Source of the DNA: Wenjunlia tyrosinilytica | GTDB lineage: Bacteria > Actinomycetota > Actinomycetes > Streptomycetales > Streptomycetaceae | Reading direction: 5' to 3' | DNA: 63,077 nt | NCBI RefSeq assembly: GCF_014646055.1 | Contig: NZ_BMMS01000037.1 | Span: forward strand, 1-63,077 | Shown here: positions 9,901 to 18,183 of the stretch, in pieces | How positions within the stretch are numbered: the first letter of the stretch is position 1 | Layout of the letters: every line of letters begins with the position of its first letter | Position numbers and translations under genes: made by a program | The notes under the pieces: generated by a model | Told to the model about the DNA's origin: nothing | The model's database searches: none | Seen by the model: the letters and a program-made list of their open reading frames with translations, nothing else

Positions 9901-12900
9901 ACCTGATCGACCTCTTCGGCGACCGGGTGTCGGTGACCCACATCGGCGGCGAACCCACCGGCCAGCAGCCCGAACCGGATGCCGCAGAAGCTGAGGCGCC
10001 GGAGCAGGGCCCCGAGCAGCAGGAGCCCGACCTCCCGACCGCAGCGGAGCCCGGCGCCGCCCCGGCGGCAGAGGAGACGACAGTCGCCCGGGACGAGCCG
10101 GAGCAGCACACCGGCCCCTCCCCGGCAATGGCGCGCTGCGCGGCCGTCCTGCGGTACTACGAACCGCTCTTGCAGCGGCACAAGCTCTCCGGCCGGGAGG
10201 CCGTGGCGTTCATCGACCGGCCCGGCGTCGGCTACCGGTACGAGCCGGGCAACCCGCTGCCCGACCTCATGGCCGAGATCGGCAAGGTCGCCGAACGCGT
10301 CGGCGGTTCCTACCGCGTCAGCTACAACGAGTGGGTCAACTACTCCGTCGGCGAGCGCCGACAGCAGCAGAGCGACACCCTCACCAACCTGAACCTCGAC
10401 CTCATGACCCTGTACTCCGGGGAGACCGAGCCACTGCTCATGGTCGACCTGGAGGCGATCCTCGCCGCGCCCGGGACAGTGGTGGAGCTGCCCTCCGAGG
10501 CGGAGATCGAAGCCGAGGAGGCGGCCGCAGCCCGCATCGTGATCAATCACGATGCCGAGGGCACCGAGGTCCGCAACACCCCGCGCGGCGGGGACCAGCG
10601 CATCCGGGACGCGCTGAACGACCTGGACTTCAACTGGTCGCGCCGTCAGCAGAAGTGGTACATGCGCCGCGACACTCCCTTCGAGGACCGCGACACCGCC
10701 GTACAGGCTCTGCGCGCCGCCTTCGAGCGGCTGGGCGTCGCCTACACCTACAACGGCCCCGACCCGCAGGACACAGAAGAGACCGCCGAGGCCGCGCCAC
10801 AGGAGACCGAAGCCCCGACCGGGCCGGTACAGAGCGAGCCTGCTGCGGACGTCTCCGCCACGCATGCCGCGGCCATCGCACCCGTCCGCCAGTCCGCCGG
10901 ATGGGCCATCATGGCAGTGCTCAGCGACGACCAGGTGCGCGGGCTGGTCAGTGCCGTCGCGGTCGACGGCCAGACGGTCAGCACCCAATCCCGGCGCCTG
11001 CTCGGGGACCGCGTACGGCAGTGGATCGCCGAGCAGCGGCAGACGCCGACGACAGCCTTCTACGCCTCCGACAGCAGTGAGCTGCCCTCCGCCCTGCGCG
11101 GCGGCGGCGACGTGCGCCTATCAACCCACATCAACGGGCTGACCATCGACCAGGGCAACGTGTCCTTCCGGACCCCGTGGGAACACCTCCCTGCCTGGAT
11201 CGACGCCGCCGTCGCGCACGACACTGCCACCCGCTCCAGTGACCTGCCTGCGTGGCGCTACGGCCGTCTGGACCACGAGATCCATTTCCGGATCGACGAG
11301 CGCAACGAGTCCGCAGCCCTGGCACTCCGCGCCCTGGCGACCGCATTGCGCGAGACCGCCCCACCCACCGACGAACAGTTCGCCGAAGCACGGGCCAAAT
11401 TCGCCCCCTTGGCTACGGCCGCCGACGCTGAGCCCGAGCCGGGCACGGAGGACCCAGAACTCGACCTGTCGGCCGCCGAAGAACCAGCCGACGCACCCGC
11501 CGACACCATGGAGCCGCAGGACGGACCCGAGGACTCGGACACCGACGGCACCGATACGGTCCCCGACGCCGAGGACACGGTGATCGTGCAGACCCCGGAC
11601 GGGCCCGGCACGGTCATCGGCACCGATGACGGCGACCTGGTGCTCGTCACCACCGGGTCCGGCACCCGGGTCTGGGAGGTCAGCGAGGTCCAGTGGCCCG
11701 ATGGCGCTGCCCGGCCCGAGAACACCGAACGGGCGGTGAAGGAGCGCCAGAACGCCGCCGATGCCGCGCAGGCCGCCACCGCCGAGGGCATCGAGCTGCG
11801 CTACGGCAACGGCAACAGGCTGGTCGACCTGGACACCGAGGCCGGGCACGGCACAGTGGTCGACGCCGACGGCGCGGTCATCGGCTGGGTCCGCGCCCGG
11901 ACCGGTGACGACGGCCGCCGCTACTGGTGGGCGCAGGACGCCCGCGGCGGCACCCCCGACGACATGCCCTTCCATGAGGCGCTGCCTGCCTCAGCGGGCG
12001 TCCCGGCGATCCGGGCCGCCGGGACCATCCGCTCCGAGCTGCACGCGGTCAAGGAACCGGCACACCGCGCCCCCATCCCTGCCGAGTACGCCGCCCGCGA
12101 GGTGCGGCTGACCACGGCTCAGGTCCCGGAGCTGCGCCGCCTGGTGCTCGATGCCACCTACTCGGACGGCACCCCCATCGAGCCGCCGGAGTGGGTGGCC
12201 TCGCACCGCAAGTACGTCCTGAACACGGCACAGATGCGGGCCCTCGGTGATGCGGCGCAGGCCGCCGCCGACGCCTTCCCCGGTGTCACCGCGGAGGAGC
12301 GACGCACCGCCCGCGTGCTGCGCAACGCCGCCGAGCGCTTCGAGTTCGAGGTGTACGACACCGCCCGGTGGCGCGCCACCATCGCGCCGATCGGCGAGAC
12401 GGACCCCTACGTCGGGCCCTACCAGCCCCGCCCCCGGCCGGAGACACCCGACGCACCGCAGGAGACGGCGGACGTACCCGCCCCGGCCCCGGAGCTCGCG
12501 GCGACCGAGACGCAGACCTCCGCCGGGACCGAGGCAGAGCCCCCCGCCCCGGCGGACACCGACACCCCGGAACCGACCGCAGAGACGGAGGCCGCCCCCG
12601 CCGACCCGCAGCCCGAGGACCGCGCGGACACGGCACCGGACACCCCGGCACCGGACCCCGCGCTCACGGCGGACACACCGCCGGGGCCGACCGGTGCGGA
12701 ACCCCAGGACGCCGGAGCCGATGACGAGGAGACACAGCTCGACCTCTTCCCCAGCGAGACGCCGGAGGCCCCGGCGCCCGCACGTCGGCCCGGCAGCCGC
12801 CGGCGGACCGGCCGGAAGGAACCCGCCATCCACCCCGGCGCCGAAGGCGGCCCCGAGGACGGACGCCTGGGCGTGTACGGGCACGCCGGTCACGGCGTGT

Positions 12901-15900
12901 GCGACCGGTGCGGCACCCCCGACACCGAGCGCTACACGATGGTGTGGAGCTGGCACCTACGGACCGAGGACGGCGGTGCCATGGCCGCCGAGTGCGGGAG
13001 CTGTGTCGAGCTGACCACCGGCCTGTCCTACAAGGAGTACCGGCGCCAGGCCGACGTCGCCGAGGCGCGGCGCGGCGGCCGCCGCATCGTGCCGACTCCG
13101 TACGCGAAGGGCGACGTCACCGGGAGCCGCACGGCCGAGAACGAGTGGACCTACGTCCACCAGCCCACCGGCAGCCGGTACCGCCTTGCGGAGGAAACCC
13201 CCAGCGGGTACCGGGGGTTCGTCCTGCGGGACCTGCACGGCATCTCCCAGGGCACGGGCGTCTCCACGAATTCCGGCTACGAACTGGCCGAACGGGCGGC
13301 CCTGGGCCGCACGGCAGAGACCCACCCGAACGACAGCGACGACTGGGTGTTCTTCGGCTACCGCACCAGCAAGGTGACGCTCCACGAGGGCGAGAGCATC
13401 AACACCCAGCACCCCAACGCCCCCCGCCGCAACCGCGCCCCGTTCGAGCACGGACCGCGCTGGGACATCACCGTCAGCGGGACCGACTACCAGGTGGAGA
13501 TGGTCTACCAGAAGGGCCAGCCCGGCGAGGACGGCCACCGCCTGGAGGTCACCGCCCCGGACGGTGCGAGCGCCCGCTATGTGGAGTGGGACGGCGTGCT
13601 GGAGTGGGCACGCGAGCGTGTCCGGGCCCCGGAGCCGGAGCAGGCGGCCGCGCCCCTCGCCGCGCCGCTCGCCGAAGCCGAAGAAGCGCTCACCACGGCG
13701 GAGGGCATCCGCGACGCTCTCCAGAACCGCAGCACCACCAGCGCCCTTGTCCGGGCGCGCGAGGCCTGGGACCGGGCCCGGTCCCACTACGAGGCCGGTC
13801 GGCTCACCGAGGGAGACGGCCACCTTGCCACGGCGCGCAGTCACGCGATCTGGGCCCGGTTCCGGGAGAGCGCGCGTGCCGACTTCCAGCCGCTCAAGGC
13901 TGCCGCGCGCCGCTTCCACGACGCGGTGGACGAGATCCTCTACCCGGGCGGCGCGGGATGGCGGCCGACGGTGGGCGACTACGTCCGCTCCCGGCACCAG
14001 TACGTGCCCGAGTCCGAGGGCTTCTGGATGAAGGTCACGGCGATCAGGGCCGACGGCATTCGCGTCCAGTCCGGCTCGACCGGAGACGCCAAGACCGTGT
14101 TGCAGCCCGCCGACCTCGGGCCGCACGCGGATCTGGCCTGGCAGGAACAGCCCTTCCGTGCTCCCGGCGAGCCGAGGGCATCGGACCAGGAGCGGCGGGC
14201 CCACCTCGGCATGCCGCCGCAGGAGGCGGCGCCCGAACCCGGCCTCCCGGAACCAGCGGAGACGCAGAGCGCGCCCGGCGACTCGGAAGAGGAGCAACTG
14301 GACCTGTTCGCCGCCACGGCACCGGAGGCGCCCGCCCCGCCGGCCACGCCGGAGGACACCGCGGCGTCCGGCACCGAATCATCGGGCGAGTACAGCTTGG
14401 GCCTGGTCGACGGGGAGAGCCTGACGTACCGGGGTGACTGGGACGGCCGCTACGAGATCACCCTTCCGGGCACCAGTTACCTGCTGTTCCTGCCTTCCAT
14501 CGAGTACCGGCGCACGAAGTGGGCCGTCGCGTCGAACGACGGGCCGGACACCATGTCCCCGAAGCGGCTGCGCCGGTTCGATGATCCGAACGAGATCATG
14601 CCGTGGGCGAGGGCTCACGCCTCGAAGCGGCAGACCGGCTACGTCTTCCGCGACGGCGCATGGACCGAGGCGCCGGAGACCATCGCACCGGAGCCTCCGA
14701 CGGAGGACGCGGCCGCCGAGGACGGACAACTCCCGCTCCTCAGGGCCGACGACACCGCGCCCGCTCCCGACTCGGCGGCCGGAGAGGACCCGGCCGCCCC
14801 CGACGCATCGCCCGCTGAGGCGTCCGCGCCGGACGACGCGCCCGCGCCGGACGACGCGGACGAGGACCCCGACCAGCAAGACCAGGAGGAAGCAGTGGCA
14901 GACGAGCCGGTACCCACCTCCGTCGCGACGGACGTCCCGGCCGTCGACCCGCCCGTGGAAGACCTCCCTGCGGAAGCCCCCGCACAGGAGGTAGCCGAGT
15001 CCACCGTGGACGTCGAAGACCCGCCCGCGCCCCGGAGCTTCACCGAGACGTTCCCGCTCGCCACCGACGCGAGGTATCAGCTCCTGCTGACCAGTTTCGA
15101 AGGCGAGAGCCCCCACGAGGGCGAGCTGCGGTACGGCGAGGCCACCATTGCTGCCGTCCGACTGTCCGCCTCCGGGCGCTGGTTCGCCCGGATGACGGTC
15201 GACGGCATGCCTGCCGACGTCACGGACCTGAACGGCTCACCGCTGGACGCGGCGCATCAGGGCGCGGTGATGTTCGCGGTCATCACCGGGGAGCCGTACG
15301 GCGAACCGCCGGTCGCGGCCGACGCCCGGGGGCCGCTCTCGCGGGCGGACGTGCTGCGCGTCGAACTGCGCTCCGCCGTCGAGCAGCACCTGCGCACCAT
15401 CACCGTGGCGGCCGCGCGGGTGACCCCGGACTACGGACAGAACCCCCAGTTCCAGGCCCTGAGCACCCAGCTCGGGCGACTCGGTGCCGCCGACGTTGAG
15501 TACCACGGCTCGCGGCAGATGGCCTCGAACCTCACCGCGGTCCAGGAGGCGGTCAACGCCTGGGGGGCCGCGCTGCCGGTGGACCCCGCCCTCGATGAGC
15601 GTCAGCACCTGGCCTTCCCGCTCCTGAACCTGCTGCACGAGACCATGCGCCTGCACGGACGCCTCCAAGCCACCCTGGACGCGATGGTGGCCGAACGCGC
15701 GGCCGCCGAAGGGCAGGAGGCCGCGGCCGCCGTCCCCGCGTCGGCCGAGCCCGCCCGGGACGACAACGCACAGCAGACTCCGGCCCCGGCGCCCGAACCG
15801 GCCGACGCACCCGGCCCGGAGCAGCCCGCCGACGAGGAGTCGACCGACCAGTTCGCCCCGAGCCGCGAACCGGAGAACCCCGAGATGGCCACACACGCCC

Positions 15901-17051
15901 AACCCGCGACACCCGAGACGCCGGAGGCGGAGGAAACCCCGCAGGCTGAGCAGGAGACCGCCGCCGCCCCGTCCGCGCCGGATGCGGCGGAACCCGCCAC
16001 GGAGGCCTCCGCCGACGGCGAGCCCGCGCCGAGCGCGGACGACACGGAGCCCGCCCCGGCGACGGTCGAACCGCCCGCCGCTGCGGAGCCGTCGGGGGAG
16101 CTGCCACTGTGGACCGGCCCGGCGGACTCCGACCCGGCGGAGGACACGGTCGACGTCGTCGCCGACTTCCATGCGGTCAAGGATGCATGGGACGAGCACG
16201 TTCCCGCCGACAAGGGCACGGGCGACGACCTGTTCGCCGAGGTGGAGGAAGAACTGCACCGGCTGGAGGCGCTGTTCGCCGAAGCCGTCGCCAAGGTGAA
16301 GCCTGCCCCCGAGCCGGAACCCGCCCCCTCAGCGGCGCCGGCCGCCGCGGTGCAGAGCACCGAGTCCGACTCGGCGGCCGCGCCGCCGCCCGGCGAGCCG
16401 GAGGCGGCCCCCAAGGACCCCGACCCGCAGCAGTCGGCGGACGCGGTGAACTCGGCGCTGCGCGAGGCCGACGCGCACGCACCCGACCTCCGGGACCTGC
16501 CGGAGTGGCAGCGCATCCAGAGCGTGCGGGGCGCGTTCGGCCACCTGATGCGTGTCATGAAGGAACGGGCGGGCGAGCACTTCGGCAAGCTCATGGCCGA
16601 CGGCCGCGTCTCCGACTTCGTCCGCCGGGTCTCGATCGCCGCGTGCGAGAAGGTCGCCGGGTGGGCACAGGCCGCTGCGGACAAGCTGCGCCGCCCCGAC
16701 GAACGCGGTACGAACAAGCGCGAGGAGCTGCCGAGCGCGGAGGCACTGCTGCGGCTGGGAGATGCGGCCTTCGAGTACGGCGGTCCCCGCCGCAGCGGCG
16801 GTGGCACTCCGCCCCCGCCTGCGAACGGCGCGCCGGACGCGATCGACATCCCGGCGATGCGCAAGATGGGGGAGGCGCTGGACCGGCCCATGCCAGGCGC
16901 CACCAAGCGCGTCTCCACGGCGGCCGCGCGGGGCCGGTCGACCACCGCCAAGCGGGGAGGGAAGAAGACCACGCCCGGCACCGACCAGGCCGAACACCTC
17001 CGCCGCGGCGGCGCCGAGCAGCAGCAGACCCGCAAGCCCAACCAGCGCTGA
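3918..17051 (+). CDS. Giant N6-adenine methyltransferase / SNF2-type helicase (DarB-like)
   Basis: About 4,377 aa from the ATG at 3918. Counting from it: an N6-MTase domain with motif I VLEPGSGSGNF near residue 111 and motif IV NVPF near 178 (canonical NPPF/Y); a superfamily 2 helicase with GAGKT at 816, DEAH at 977, a TGTPIANS motif III and a QRDGRIERR motif VI near 1370; then about 2,900 residues of Ala/Pro/Glu linkers joining small modules, including a CxxC...CxxC zinc-finger-like unit (12,898-13,010). QLDLF occurs at 12735-12749 and 14295-14309. This architecture occurs in phage DarB and in conjugative elements, where it protects incoming DNA from restriction. Conserved sequence starts about 84 bp upstream of the ATG without a normal start codon, so the true start is unresolved. 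Confidence 0.9.
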   Translation: MLRALEREQRPATEEEQRTLARWSGWGALPVIFNPRPARAAFGPDEDERFERAAARWDAVSDLREQIRALLSEDEWAAARRNTINAHYTDADLVRSIWGAVRGLGFTGGRVLEPGSGSGNFIGFAPILTSTPVQMTGVEVEPTTAAIARHLYPDAEIITSGLEEVPLADGAFDGVVGNVPFGRYKRFDKVHNADLSLSIHDHFVLKSLYATRPGGVVALITSRYTMDAEKPDARERMYQLGDLVGAVRLPARAHMAAAGTDVVTDVLFLRRRMPGEEPGDKTWLTSRKRVLPGHDDELAVNSYFDAHPEYVLGELRAGSREWGPEVTVVGRTDQAPAESLAAAAAAIAVEARAAGLTAAADERTEPVQTIVTGGTEGALGLDAEGNPTIIDGGRPVPLEIHPDQREQLVQLIRLKGLTLALYAAEADTPEPGETPQLAALRAELRVAWRDYRKNHPPLTKPRQHYIFTPPEARAQATAQGLKDVPAAWKQRTAFAWIDDDPDASLLFGLEEWDEATGKGTEQKVLLSRVLEPRTLPSRANSHEDAIALAMEYDGGRLDMSRVASLLGLDEESAAAQCADAGLAYRDPLQGDAWEPRHRYLSGNVRAKLAAARERAAEDPTFQGNVSALERVQPADLAPSEIKAKIGAPWIPVDVYNDFLAHLGFDDASVLHAGGTVWEVRGAKNGDLARTEWGTGSRPTQDLFTSLLRQTESTIQVTYRDREGRTYVDKEATDAAQEKAKLIAEAFEDWVWDDETRAARLAGIYNEQFNNMVLPEYAGSALTLPGLISDWTMKEHQNAAIRRIVNEPTALLAHVVGAGKTATMAAGAMELRRTGLATKPCLIVPNHMLKQWSREFRQLYPNAKILAITASDLNKKRRAKFMGRIAGGDWDAVILTHEAFTRVPLRPDTQRAYLDREMKSLRDQLDVAAEAGMHRNTVKQIEESLANAEAKLQQQIDSMDDEIGVFLEDTGIDYVFLDEAHEFKNLRTVSAIPGAAIQGSAKATKLHMVLDYLRTTNESERVATLATGTPIANSLTEAYVLKRYLAPQLLEEMGLDAFDNWAATFGEVVSQLEPDPKGDGYKYKARFSRFFNVPELMAAYRVFADVQMAEDLDLPTPPVRENEDGQRGETILIPPTPAQRQFIKELPHKPWVRKPGGVLKALGEGLRASVDLDLVDATEALRNLGLNITAEDISSEDPTYGGRVLDMEKVRDLADAAAVDMRSVGGSKEMGSKIPYAAEKIAEIWQETKDIVYPVSGDNPTPQDLPGGLQLVFLDEGTPGSTAKHAADLYADLRDELVARGMPRESIRFIHEAGTDRKKEKLFADCRAGRVRVLIGSTQKMGTGTNIQDRAVALHHLSYPWRPADMAQRDGRIERRGNLNAPWIDNTPDHVRILYYITERTFDEFRLTTLARKARFIGQIQRKDFSAREIEDIGADAINLGMLSALASGDPAILQLAEATAERARLQGLARSWDRQQDTRTQQLSDIDEFLGRADVALEGMRAAAPNRRPTTGDDFAMTVGDATYRSRDAAANALGARMVAIAGDQSIRPGERVPVGTFGGQDFHAEIAYGASGRRQMRLRFGWGYVVPLGQREDRAQWQASSVTQSNGRGAIQSLEHFLNHLDDDLSKLEKSTESLRGRREEIADNLRPKDENPYRIQARSKEREEKALGKLVVANEKEAALAERVERAASVNQDAAEEVNEELEALRGHIASLRQIIADEHEVQARARGLVQDENRPDDAPNPDAPTPAEKAAAEAFAQDMADAFFPEGSTESPTASPSTGGAEPRQEDPPAEAQDQPGPDAEPVQSDPEPAAPGEPEGEPSPEPVTPEASGDSETAEQESREQQFQEAVDDLLSGAAEPEGNAPDAGDGQQGTPDAAPDDDPRIAVPAGYQPFSDSSVELVPGDVVREGRPQYMEDRHLQYRTVVIVEGPDPWDGYYICRPQNRSGTSRVHPREIVAVPDGSRLLESSAPVAQEEPAPAPPEAADEEQAPLQDLIDLFGDRVSVTHIGGEPTGQQPEPDAAEAEAPEQGPEQQEPDLPTAAEPGAAPAAEETTVARDEPEQHTGPSPAMARCAAVLRYYEPLLQRHKLSGREAVAFIDRPGVGYRYEPGNPLPDLMAEIGKVAERVGGSYRVSYNEWVNYSVGERRQQQSDTLTNLNLDLMTLYSGETEPLLMVDLEAILAAPGTVVELPSEAEIEAEEAAAARIVINHDAEGTEVRNTPRGGDQRIRDALNDLDFNWSRRQQKWYMRRDTPFEDRDTAVQALRAAFERLGVAYTYNGPDPQDTEETAEAAPQETEAPTGPVQSEPAADVSATHAAAIAPVRQSAGWAIMAVLSDDQVRGLVSAVAVDGQTVSTQSRRLLGDRVRQWIAEQRQTPTTAFYASDSSELPSALRGGGDVRLSTHINGLTIDQGNVSFRTPWEHLPAWIDAAVAHDTATRSSDLPAWRYGRLDHEIHFRIDERNESAALALRALATALRETAPPTDEQFAEARAKFAPLATAADAEPEPGTEDPELDLSAAEEPADAPADTMEPQDGPEDSDTDGTDTVPDAEDTVIVQTPDGPGTVIGTDDGDLVLVTTGSGTRVWEVSEVQWPDGAARPENTERAVKERQNAADAAQAATAEGIELRYGNGNRLVDLDTEAGHGTVVDADGAVIGWVRARTGDDGRRYWWAQDARGGTPDDMPFHEALPASAGVPAIRAAGTIRSELHAVKEPAHRAPIPAEYAAREVRLTTAQVPELRRLVLDATYSDGTPIEPPEWVASHRKYVLNTAQMRALGDAAQAAADAFPGVTAEERRTARVLRNAAERFEFEVYDTARWRATIAPIGETDPYVGPYQPRPRPETPDAPQETADVPAPAPELAATETQTSAGTEAEPPAPADTDTPEPTAETEAAPADPQPEDRADTAPDTPAPDPALTADTPPGPTGAEPQDAGADDEETQLDLFPSETPEAPAPARRPGSRRRTGRKEPAIHPGAEGGPEDGRLGVYGHAGHGVCDRCGTPDTERYTMVWSWHLRTEDGGAMAAECGSCVELTTGLSYKEYRRQADVAEARRGGRRIVPTPYAKGDVTGSRTAENEWTYVHQPTGSRYRLAEETPSGYRGFVLRDLHGISQGTGVSTNSGYELAERAALGRTAETHPNDSDDWVFFGYRTSKVTLHEGESINTQHPNAPRRNRAPFEHGPRWDITVSGTDYQVEMVYQKGQPGEDGHRLEVTAPDGASARYVEWDGVLEWARERVRAPEPEQAAAPLAAPLAEAEEALTTAEGIRDALQNRSTTSALVRAREAWDRARSHYEAGRLTEGDGHLATARSHAIWARFRESARADFQPLKAAARRFHDAVDEILYPGGAGWRPTVGDYVRSRHQYVPESEGFWMKVTAIRADGIRVQSGSTGDAKTVLQPADLGPHADLAWQEQPFRAPGEPRASDQERRAHLGMPPQEAAPEPGLPEPAETQSAPGDSEEEQLDLFAATAPEAPAPPATPEDTAASGTESSGEYSLGLVDGESLTYRGDWDGRYEITLPGTSYLLFLPSIEYRRTKWAVASNDGPDTMSPKRLRRFDDPNEIMPWARAHASKRQTGYVFRDGAWTEAPETIAPEPPTEDAAAEDGQLPLLRADDTAPAPDSAAGEDPAAPDASPAEASAPDDAPAPDDADEDPDQQDQEEAVADEPVPTSVATDVPAVDPPVEDLPAEAPAQEVAESTVDVEDPPAPRSFTETFPLATDARYQLLLTSFEGESPHEGELRYGEATIAAVRLSASGRWFARMTVDGMPADVTDLNGSPLDAAHQGAVMFAVITGEPYGEPPVAADARGPLSRADVLRVELRSAVEQHLRTITVAAARVTPDYGQNPQFQALSTQLGRLGAADVEYHGSRQMASNLTAVQEAVNAWGAALPVDPALDERQHLAFPLLNLLHETMRLHGRLQATLDAMVAERAAAEGQEAAAAVPASAEPARDDNAQQTPAPAPEPADAPGPEQPADEESTDQFAPSREPENPEMATHAQPATPETPEAEETPQAEQETAAAPSAPDAAEPATEASADGEPAPSADDTEPAPATVEPPAAAEPSGELPLWTGPADSDPAEDTVDVVADFHAVKDAWDEHVPADKGTGDDLFAEVEEELHRLEALFAEAVAKVKPAPEPEPAPSAAPAAAVQSTESDSAAAPPPGEPEAAPKDPDPQQSADAVNSALREADAHAPDLRDLPEWQRIQSVRGAFGHLMRVMKERAGEHFGKLMADGRVSDFVRRVSIAACEKVAGWAQAAADKLRRPDERGTNKREELPSAEALLRLGDAAFEYGGPRRSGGGTPPPPANGAPDAIDIPAMRKMGEALDRPMPGATKRVSTAAARGRSTTAKRGGKKTTPGTDQAEHLRRGGAEQQQTRKPNQR

Positions 17052-17062
17052 CCGGCACCGGC

Positions 17063-17101
17063 CGGGCGCCCAGGTGACCACAGTCGTCGGCGTCCGGCCG
17101 G
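17063..17101. terminator. Imperfect GC hairpin after the giant gene
   Basis: A CCGGCCGG-type stem of about 13 bp with one mismatch and a long loop begins 12 bp after the stop codon. It is a plausible terminator for the giant gene. Confidence 0.35.
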
Positions 17102-17265
17102 GCACCGGCCATGTTCAGTCTGGCCAGATAACCCGCCTTCTACCTCGGGAGGTCGTCCGTGCCCATGGGCCCATCCTCGCTCCGGCACCCGCCCGACACG
17201 ACGAAGCCCCGCCCTGGGCGCAGGCGGCCCGGTCGGGGCGGCTGGCCAGGCCGAAGCCGCAAGCC

Positions 17266-17291
17266 CTGGGGCCGACCGGAGTCGGCCCCAG
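17266..17291. terminator. Hairpin terminator of the 45-aa gene
   Basis: CTGGGGCCGAC and its exact complement GTCGGCCCCAG flank a CGGA loop. It lies 11 bp downstream of the stop of the minus-strand small gene. The rest of 17102-17301 shows no supported gene. Confidence 0.65.
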
Positions 17292-17301
17292 GCGGGGGGC
17301 G

Positions 17302-17439
17302 TTAGCCCGCTTCGTGCCACTGGCGGAACTCGTCCGCGTCGTAGCCGGGGTTCTCCACGGGGCAGAGCGTGACGTCCTCGGGGTCGGTCGAGCGGGGGTT
17401 GGGGACCAGGCCGTCATCGCACTGGGGGTTGGCGCACAT
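17302..17439 (-). CDS. 45-aa Cys-containing small protein
   Basis: The small ORF MCANPQCDDGLVPNP... has an excellent ribosome binding site (GAAGGAG, 7 nt before ATG) and its own terminator. Cysteines at residues 2, 7 and 25 plus a late histidine could bind one zinc ion; that is inference. A mirror-image degenerate copy lies on the plus strand at 17628-17700, so the locus has undergone an inverted duplication. Function unknown. Confidence 0.65.
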   Translation of the reverse strand: MCANPQCDDGLVPNPRSTDPEDVTLCPVENPGYDADEFRQWHEAG

Positions 17440-17454
17440 GTGGTTGCTCCTTCG

Positions 17455-17605
17455 AGGTCGGTGTCGCTGTCCTGATGGGCTCCGCCCTGCACGGTTCTGC
17501 TTGGGGGGCAAGGCTCGCGCTTGCGCGACCGCACGCAGTGCGGCTTGGCCTTGCCCCCCAAGCAGGTTCGTGCTGCCCTTCGGGCATCAGGACAGCGGCG
17601 CCGAC
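17455..17605. repeat. Large inverted repeat with REP-like central palindrome
   Basis: Arms of about 60 nt (17455-17514 and 17548-17605) are inverted copies with roughly 80% identity; the inner 18 bp (17497-17514 with 17548-17565) are perfect. The centre matches a second copy at 49513-49567 (GGCTCGCGCT... GGCGGCTTGGCCT), a palindrome type that resembles common intergenic repeats of Streptomyces. The inverted repeat separates the 45-aa gene from its mirrored pseudogene. Confidence 0.7.
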
Positions 17606-17627
17606 CGGGAGTGACCACTTCACCAGC

Positions 17628-17700
17628 CGGTGTGATGACGGCCTGGTCCCCAACCCCCACCGCAGCTGACCCGCGCTCTGCCCCGTGGAGACCCCGGTCC
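17628..17700 (+). pseudogene. Degenerate inverted copy of the 45-aa gene
   Basis: On the plus strand the sequence encodes CDDGLVPNPHRS, then a TGA stop, then LCPVETP. This parallels CDDGLVPNPRSTDPEDVTLCPVENP in the minus-strand gene at 17302-17439. It has no start region, an internal stop and a short deletion. Confidence 0.6.
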
Positions 17701-17755
17701 GCACCCGGGCCGCCGACGCAGGTCAGCAGCATGCCGGACACGCGCACTTCCAGCG

Positions 17756-18022
17756 GAGTTCATCCGCGAACTCATCGTCCAGGGCACCCGCGAGGGCCTG
17801 GCCGCCGCTCGCGCCCGCGGCCGGGTCGGCGGACGCCCCACCGTCGCCACCGAGGAAGTCATCAAGGCCGCCCGGGACCTGTTGCCCGACCCCGGCCGCT
17901 CCATCACCTCGATCGCCAAACTCCTCGGCGTCTCCCCAGGCACCCTCTACAACCACATCCCCGACCTGCGCGAACTGCGCTCCGGCGACGTCCCCCGCCA
18001 GCTCGACGCTGCGGAGCGGTAA
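17756..18022 (+). pseudogene. C-terminal fragment of a Tn3-type serine resolvase
   Basis: Reading from 17756, the frame gives EFIRELIVQGTREGLAAARA, a GRVGGRPT hinge, and an HTH ending SITSIAKLLGVSPGTLYNHI before a TAA stop. This is the classic end of a TnpR-like invertase/resolvase: the E helix, the GR.GGRP hinge and the DNA-binding HTH. The catalytic N-terminal domain with the active serine is missing, and the upstream sequence is unrelated. It is the remnant of a broken transposon. Confidence 0.75.
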
Positions 18023-18105
18023 CCCGTGCCGATCAGCCTCCGGCCAGCTGACCGCCAAGCTGAGCGGCTACTTTGCACCGGGGGTCAGGGATAGGACACC
18101 GGGGC

Positions 18106-18183
18106 CTACTTCGCAGACCGGCAGAACTGACACCCCTCCACATGCGGATCCCGCAGCGCCTCCCGGGCCGTCTGCTCGCTCAC
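18106..18183 (-). CDS. Possible 25-aa CxxC peptide
   Basis: A GTG overlapping the TGA of the recombinase-like gene (GTGA) opens a 25-codon frame ending VEGCQFCRSAK. The overlap suggests coupling and the CxxC pair suggests metal binding, but it is very short and could be the decayed start of a larger gene. Confidence 0.25.
   Translation of the reverse strand: MSEQTAREALRDPHVEGCQFCRSAK

Noticed and set aside
4809-10988. A 2,059-aa open frame on the minus strand opposite the giant gene
   Set aside because: It is the antisense shadow of a GC-rich gene. The plus strand has intact methylase and helicase motifs with normal codon use; the antisense product has no motif.
15602-17320. Long minus-strand frames opposite the end of the giant gene
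   Set aside because: Low-complexity antisense of Ala/Pro/Glu linkers; no ribosome binding site or motif.
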